Source of the DNA: Proteobacteria bacterium SPGG2
Lineage (GTDB): Bacteria; Pseudomonadota; Gammaproteobacteria; Acidiferrobacterales; SPGG2
NCBI GenBank assembly: GCA_001643475.1
Contig: LXTK01000095.1
Location: 1-10,926 of the forward strand
DNA: 10,926 bases
Reading direction: 5' to 3'
Both the position numbers and the translations under genes were made by a program. The first letter of the stretch is position 1. Each line of letters starts with the position of its first letter. Shown one piece after another: positions 7,339 through 10,926 of this stretch. The notes beneath the pieces are model-generated. The model searched no databases. It was not told where the DNA came from and saw nothing but the letters and a program-made list of their open reading frames with translations.

Positions 7339-8229
7339 ATGACAGCAAAAATAATTGATGGTAAAGCAATTGCGGCACAGATACGGGAGGAGGCCAAGAA
7401 CGAAGTTGAAGCACTAAAAGATAGAGGCGTAACACCATGTCTTGCTGCCGTGTTGGTGGGGGACGTCGCCGCATCCAAGGTCTACGTAAAGAATAAGAGA
7501 CAGGCGTGTGAAAAGGTTGGGATAACATCGGTGCTGCGCGCCCTGGCAGCGGACGTATCGGAGCCGGAGCTTCTTAAGCTTATCGATGAGCTCAACAATG
7601 ATCCTGCCGTGCATGGCATTCTCGTGCAGCTGCCGCTTCCTAAACATATTGATGAGACAAAAGTAATCGAAGCCATAGATCCATCCAAGGACGTCGACGG
7701 GTTTCATCCGTTTAACGTTGGCCGGCTTGTCATCGGGTTAGACACTTTCCGATCCTGTACCCCGGCTGGTGTGCAGCAGCTATTGCTGCGCAGTGGTATT
7801 GAAGTTGCAGGTAAACATGTTGTGATCATCGGTAGAAGCAATATTGTCGGAAAACCACTGGCGAACATCGTTGTGCAGAAGCAGAAGGGTGCGAACGCAA
7901 CCGTAACTATTTGTCATAGCCGGACCAAGAATTTAAACGAAATCTGTCGACAAGCAGACATATTAATTTCGGCGTTGGGGCAACCAGCGTTTGTTAAGCC
8001 TGACATGGTCAAGCCGGGGGCGGTAGTAATCGACGTGGGCATAAATCGAATCGACTGCCCGTCTTCCGATAAGGGCTACAAGTTGGTCGGCGATGTTGAT
8101 TTCGAACCGGTGAGCAAGGTCGCGTCTGCGATTACGCCAGTACCAGGGGGCGTCGGCCCCATGACCGTAGCGATGTTGATGGTCAATACCGTAAAGGCGG
8201 CAAGGATGGCATTAGATAGGGCCTCCTAG
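7339..8229 (+). CDS. folD: Bifunctional methylene-tetrahydrofolate dehydrogenase/cyclohydrolase FolD
   Basis: FolD converts 5,10-methylene-tetrahydrofolate to 10-formyl-tetrahydrofolate through NADP-dependent dehydrogenation and cyclohydrolysis in the cytosol. The 296 residues match the usual length. Seen are the catalytic Y49-x3-K53 (YVKNK), VQLPLPKHID, the cofactor-binding GRSNIVGKP starting at 165, and PGGVGPMT at 269-276. The start ATG gives the expected MTAKIIDGKAIA N-terminus; the best Shine-Dalgarno, AGGGAGG at 7317-7323, is rather far away (15 bases). It follows gmaS by 34 bases. In this setting it probably oxidises the one-carbon unit released from N-methylglutamate by the dehydrogenase encoded downstream. 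The opening stretch is visibly richer in A/T and in AAA/ATA codons than the flanking genes, which may hint at separate ancestry. An additional housekeeping folD may exist elsewhere in the genome. Confidence 0.96.
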   Translation: MTAKIIDGKAIAAQIREEAKNEVEALKDRGVTPCLAAVLVGDVAASKVYVKNKRQACEKVGITSVLRALAADVSEPELLKLIDELNNDPAVHGILVQLPLPKHIDETKVIEAIDPSKDVDGFHPFNVGRLVIGLDTFRSCTPAGVQQLLLRSGIEVAGKHVVIIGRSNIVGKPLANIVVQKQKGANATVTICHSRTKNLNEICRQADILISALGQPAFVKPDMVKPGAVVIDVGINRIDCPSSDKGYKLVGDVDFEPVSKVASAITPVPGGVGPMTVAMLMVNTVKAARMALDRAS

Positions 8230-8247
8230 GGGTTTACAAAATAGCGC

Positions 8248-8736
8248 ATGACAGAAACCGCGTTTCACTACAGTAACCGGCGGGTGACCCATCGTATCGT
8301 GACCGGTGCGGTAATGGCGGTCATTGTGTTACTGGTCGCGCTTGTGTTTCCCGAGACACCTCTGCTTGTCCGCATATTGCTGCTGGTCGGCGTTGCTATC
8401 GTGTTGAGCCATGTTATTCGTTTTCAACGGTTACGCAGTGGCAGCGAACCTGCATTGACCTTGCGAAGCGAGGGATTGGATGTGCCAGCGTGGCGAGTGG
8501 GCATCGTGCCGTGGCCAGAGATCGCTGATGCCCACCTGGCAGCCCGTAATAGTATTCGGATTAGACTCAAACAGCCGCAGATATGGAAACAGAAGATGAC
8601 ACAGGCCGCTCGTATAGTCGGCATGCTAGACACAATCTTTGGTGCCGGCATGTTTACGATTGATGGCGGTATGCTGGAGCAGCAACCCCGTGCTGTGTTA
8701 GCAGAGATCAAAGCCCATCTCGAGAAACACACCTGA
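8248..8736 (+). CDS. Small membrane protein, two helices plus PH-like cytosolic domain
   Basis: This 162-residue protein is of unknown function. A short polar N-terminus is followed by two closely spaced hydrophobic segments, about residues 17-34 and 38-57, then a soluble tail of about 100 residues. The tail pattern, with LTLRSEGL, a GIVPWPEI motif (85-92) and alternating strands ending in a helix (LAEIKAHLEKH), resembles bacterial PH-like membrane proteins such as the STM3941 family; that resemblance is from memory and moderate. The ATG at 8248 lacks a strong Shine-Dalgarno (AGGGG about 15 bases upstream). It sits 18 bases after folD and 23 before the FAD oxidase, so it is probably co-transcribed with them. 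A scaffolding or membrane-anchoring role in amine use is conceivable but nothing in the sequence shows it. Confidence 0.75.
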   Translation: MTETAFHYSNRRVTHRIVTGAVMAVIVLLVALVFPETPLLVRILLLVGVAIVLSHVIRFQRLRSGSEPALTLRSEGLDVPAWRVGIVPWPEIADAHLAARNSIRIRLKQPQIWKQKMTQAARIVGMLDTIFGAGMFTIDGGMLEQQPRAVLAEIKAHLEKHT

Positions 8737-8759
8737 GATCAACGACTCCCGGAGTAGAC

Positions 8760-9947
8760 ATGGCTGATACGTTCGATGTAGTAGTTATCGGTGGCGGCGT
8801 GATGGGTGCCTCGGCCGTGTTCCACCTGAAAAAGCTCGGGGCAGAGCGAGTCGTGTTGCTCGAGCGCAAACAGATCTGCACCGGCGGTAGCGCCAAATCA
8901 TGCGCCATCGTACGCACCCATTATTCGATCCCCAGCAATACCGCGCTCGCGATAAAAGGCCTAGAGATCTTTCGGCACTTCGCCGATGTCGTTGGCGACT
9001 CGAATGCAGACTGCGGGTTTGTAAACTCAGGTTACATTATCGTGGCGCCCGAGGGTGACAAGGCCGAAAAACTTGCTGCCAACCTCGATATGCAAGTCAA
9101 AGTAGGCGCGCATACGAGAGCCATTTCGCGACAAGAAGCGCAAGAACTCCACCCGCTTCTGAATCTCGACGATTGTTCGGTAATCGGCTATGAACCCGAC
9201 TCCGGTTATGCCGATCCCTATCTTACGACCACTGGTTTCGTCAACGCTGCGAAGGGGCTTGGGGTTACAGTAAAAACGGGGTGCACAGTAACAGGGTTAC
9301 TACGGGAGGGCGACACGGTTACGGGGGTTTACACAAACCAGGGTGATATTTCCGCTGGCGCGGTTCTAGGTCTCATTGGTCCTTGGTCGGGAGAGCTCGC
9401 AGGTTGGGCCGGTACCAGCTTGCCGCTCGAAGTGTCGCGCCACATTGTTTTGACGTTCAAGACGGTAGAGTCGTATGCGAGATCATTGCCCATTGTCAAA
9501 GACCTTACAACGGAGAACAAAATGTATTTCCGGCCAGCAACGGGAGGCGTTGTACTCGTTGGAACCGGGGATCACGGCGATCCGCTAGATGAGCCTGACA
9601 AGATCGATGACAGTGTAAGCTTAAGTTTTGTTGAGCACCAAGGTGGGCAGATCGCGCACCGGATGCCTAGTTTCGCCGATGGCGAGCTTGTGGACTCGTG
9701 GACCGGTCCTTACGACATTACGCCGGACTGGAATCCAGTGCTTGGACCGGTGCCGGGTCTCAGGGGACTCTACGTCGGCTATGGTTTCTCCGGTCATGGT
9801 TTCAAGTTAGCACCGGCAATCGGTCGTGTCTTGGCGCAGTCGATTCTGGGTCAAACTCCCGATATCAGTATAGAGCCTTACAGCCTTGATCGTTTTGAGA
9901 AAGGCAATTTACTTACGGGCAGCTATGGTATCGGCTCTATATCTTGA
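8760..9947 (+). CDS. FAD-dependent amine oxidoreductase (DAO family, sarcosine-oxidase/dimethylglycine-dehydrogenase-like)
   Basis: This 395-residue single-chain flavoprotein belongs to the D-amino-acid oxidase (DAO) family, which oxidises secondary or tertiary amines such as sarcosine, proline or glycine. The N-terminal FAD motif GGGVMG is at 11-16 with the ribose-binding E35, followed by CTGGSAKSCAIVR (40-52), a loop typical of SoxB-like members. The C-terminal FAD-contact segment GFSGHGFKLAP is at 342-352, and WTGPYDITPDWNPVLG precedes it. A clean GGAG (8751-8754) sits five bases before the ATG. It is distinct from the SoxB-like protein that begins at 10116 and shares only the fold with it. 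Placement behind folD suggests an amine whose oxidation yields formaldehyde or methylene-tetrahydrofolate, such as sarcosine, dimethylglycine or N-methylglutamate. The actual substrate, and whether flavin is covalently bound, cannot be read from the sequence. Confidence 0.85.
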   Translation: MADTFDVVVIGGGVMGASAVFHLKKLGAERVVLLERKQICTGGSAKSCAIVRTHYSIPSNTALAIKGLEIFRHFADVVGDSNADCGFVNSGYIIVAPEGDKAEKLAANLDMQVKVGAHTRAISRQEAQELHPLLNLDDCSVIGYEPDSGYADPYLTTTGFVNAAKGLGVTVKTGCTVTGLLREGDTVTGVYTNQGDISAGAVLGLIGPWSGELAGWAGTSLPLEVSRHIVLTFKTVESYARSLPIVKDLTTENKMYFRPATGGVVLVGTGDHGDPLDEPDKIDDSVSLSFVEHQGGQIAHRMPSFADGELVDSWTGPYDITPDWNPVLGPVPGLRGLYVGYGFSGHGFKLAPAIGRVLAQSILGQTPDISIEPYSLDRFEKGNLLTGSYGIGSIS

Positions 9948-10115
9948 CAAAGCGGTCGATCGCAGCGGTACAGCATTGGTACTTATCTTGCCAAAAGCAC
10001 GTGTAGGATAAAAAGCAAAACCATTGTCTCATATTGTAATAGCGAGAATAGAAGCTATCATCCATCCTTCGTTTCTCCGTTTGGTCAACTGATTTGTAAA
10101 GCACGGATCCAATCT
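9948..10115 (+). promoter_or_regulatory. Intergenic region before soxB/mgdA-like gene, possible promoter
   Basis: This 168-base gap is the largest in the window and is more A+T-rich than the genes, especially 10005-10060. Candidate elements are TTGCCA (9988-9993, five of six to -35) with TAAAAA (10009-10014) at a short 15-base spacing, a TGTAAT box at 10035-10040 without a partner, and a dyad ATAGC-N10-GCTAT (10039-10058) that could be an operator. No small gene or terminator was found. The start at 10116 has only a weak GGA upstream, so translation initiation may be modest. Confidence 0.35.
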
Positions 10116-10926
10116 ATGCCATTTGGATTACTCAAGTACGGGCTCAGCAAAACCTATCCGGCAAAGCATCATTTCACGCCGCGCAAGGATCTTAAGAAAC
10201 ACTACGATGTCGTGATCATCGGTGGTGGTGGTCACGGCGCGGCTATTGCTTATTACCTTGCCAAGTATCACGGCATTACCGATATCGCCATTCTCGAGAA
10301 AGGCTATTTAGGTGGTGGCAACACTGGGCGTAACACCGCTGTCCTACGTGCCAACTATTTGACTGAAGAAGGGGTCACTTTCTATCGCGAGTCACTCAAG
10401 CTTTATCGCGATCTCAGCAACGAATTCGACTACAACATCATGTGGGAGAATCGCGGCCAGCTCACCTTGGCGACGACCGATGCCGCCATCCGTAGCTTTC
10501 GCTGGCGCGCTGAGGTCAACAAACACCTCGGCGTGCGGTCTGAGCTAATTGGGCGCGAAGAAATCCGAGAGCTTGTGCCTTTATTGAATCTCGGTGATGG
10601 CGGGCGTTATCCGATCCTCGCCGGTCTCTGGCATGCAGATGGAGCTATTGCCCGGCACGACGCGGTGGCTTGGGGTTTCGCCAAAGGCGCGTGTGAGCGT
10701 GGGGTGGAGTTGCACCAACTTACCGAAGTAACCGGACTTGACGTCGAGCACCACCGCATCAAGGCGGTTCAAACCAATCGCGGTACGGTCCAATGCGGCT
10801 GCGCCGTGCAGGCGGTGGCAGGTACGAGTTCGTTGCTGGCGGCGATGGCCGGATTCAAGCTGCCGATACACACCTATCCCCTGCAGGCGATGGTGACGCA
10901 ACCGTACAAGCCAATCCTCGACCCGT
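10116..10926 (+). CDS. mgdA: Sarcosine oxidase beta-like / N-methylglutamate dehydrogenase subunit A, 5' part
   Basis: The frame opens at ATG 10116 and continues without stop to the window end, giving 270 residues of a protein expected to be about 405-420. The N-terminus carries the FAD motif GGGGHG at 36-41 and E61, then GGGNTGRNT (66-74), a signature of SoxB, the beta subunit of heterotetrameric sarcosine oxidase, and its relative MgdA. The segment IARHDAVAWGFA includes H181, which lies where SoxB carries its covalently attached FMN; that assignment is from memory of the family and would need alignment. MgdABCD oxidises N-methylglutamate to glutamate plus a one-carbon unit, with tetrahydrofolate as acceptor, in the cytosol. 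The gmaS, Mgs-like genes and folD upstream favour MgdA over SoxB; the next genes should be SoxD-, SoxA- and SoxG-like. The preceding 168-base gap suggests its own promoter. Confidence 0.87.
   Translation, partial: MPFGLLKYGLSKTYPAKHHFTPRKDLKKHYDVVIIGGGGHGAAIAYYLAKYHGITDIAILEKGYLGGGNTGRNTAVLRANYLTEEGVTFYRESLKLYRDLSNEFDYNIMWENRGQLTLATTDAAIRSFRWRAEVNKHLGVRSELIGREEIRELVPLLNLGDGGRYPILAGLWHADGAIARHDAVAWGFAKGACERGVELHQLTEVTGLDVEHHRIKAVQTNRGTVQCGCAVQAVAGTSSLLAAMAGFKLPIHTYPLQAMVTQPYKPILDP

Noticed and set aside
7014..7478. A 154-codon minus-strand frame across the gmaS-folD junction
   Set aside because: It is antisense to two clear genes, and its translation is low-complexity without motifs.

Overview
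The window carries a same-strand (+) gene cluster that closely matches the N-methylglutamate route for using monomethylamine, with unusual gene architecture. Eight genes are complete or nearly complete in view: a class II amidotransferase (MgsA-like), a fused MgsB-MgsC-like protein, a GltD-like flavoprotein carrying a second, degenerate glutamate-synthase-like barrel, a type III glutamine-synthetase-like gamma-glutamylmethylamide synthetase (GmaS), FolD, a small two-helix membrane protein, a single-chain FAD amine oxidase, and the first 270 codons of a heterotetrameric-sarcosine-oxidase beta subunit (SoxB/MgdA type), which runs off the right edge. The left edge holds the C-terminal 144 residues of an HDHD2/LHPP-like HAD phosphatase. 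I see no RNA gene, insertion sequence, CRISPR array or long repeat.

Organism: the base composition (moderate, by eye a little over half G+C), purine-rich Shine-Dalgarno sites, GTG starts and the protein families all suit a proteobacterium able to use methylated amines. Gammaproteobacterial or alphaproteobacterial origin both fit; I cannot decide from sequence alone.

Layout: 1-435 HAD phosphatase end; 436-522 leader with a perfect 6-bp dyad; 523-5898 three tightly packed glutamate-synthase-like genes (19-nt overlap between the first two, 1-nt gap between the next two); 5899-5996 gap with a short hairpin; 5997-9947 gmaS, folD, membrane protein and FAD oxidase with gaps of 18-34 nt; 9948-10115 a 168-nt, partly A+T-rich gap that probably holds regulatory sequence; 10116-end SoxB/MgdA.

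How they may work together (inference from known families): GmaS joins methylamine to glutamate; the Mgs proteins convert gamma-glutamylmethylamide to N-methylglutamate; an MgdABCD-type dehydrogenase oxidises N-methylglutamate, passing the one-carbon unit to tetrahydrofolate; FolD oxidises methylene-tetrahydrofolate. The distinctive points are the MgsB-MgsC fusion, whose domain order is the reverse of GltB, and the GltD-like reductase fused to a barrel that lacks the cluster cysteines. Together they suggest an N-methylglutamate synthase with its own built-in pyridine-nucleotide reductase. mgdB, mgdC and mgdD would be expected just beyond the right edge.
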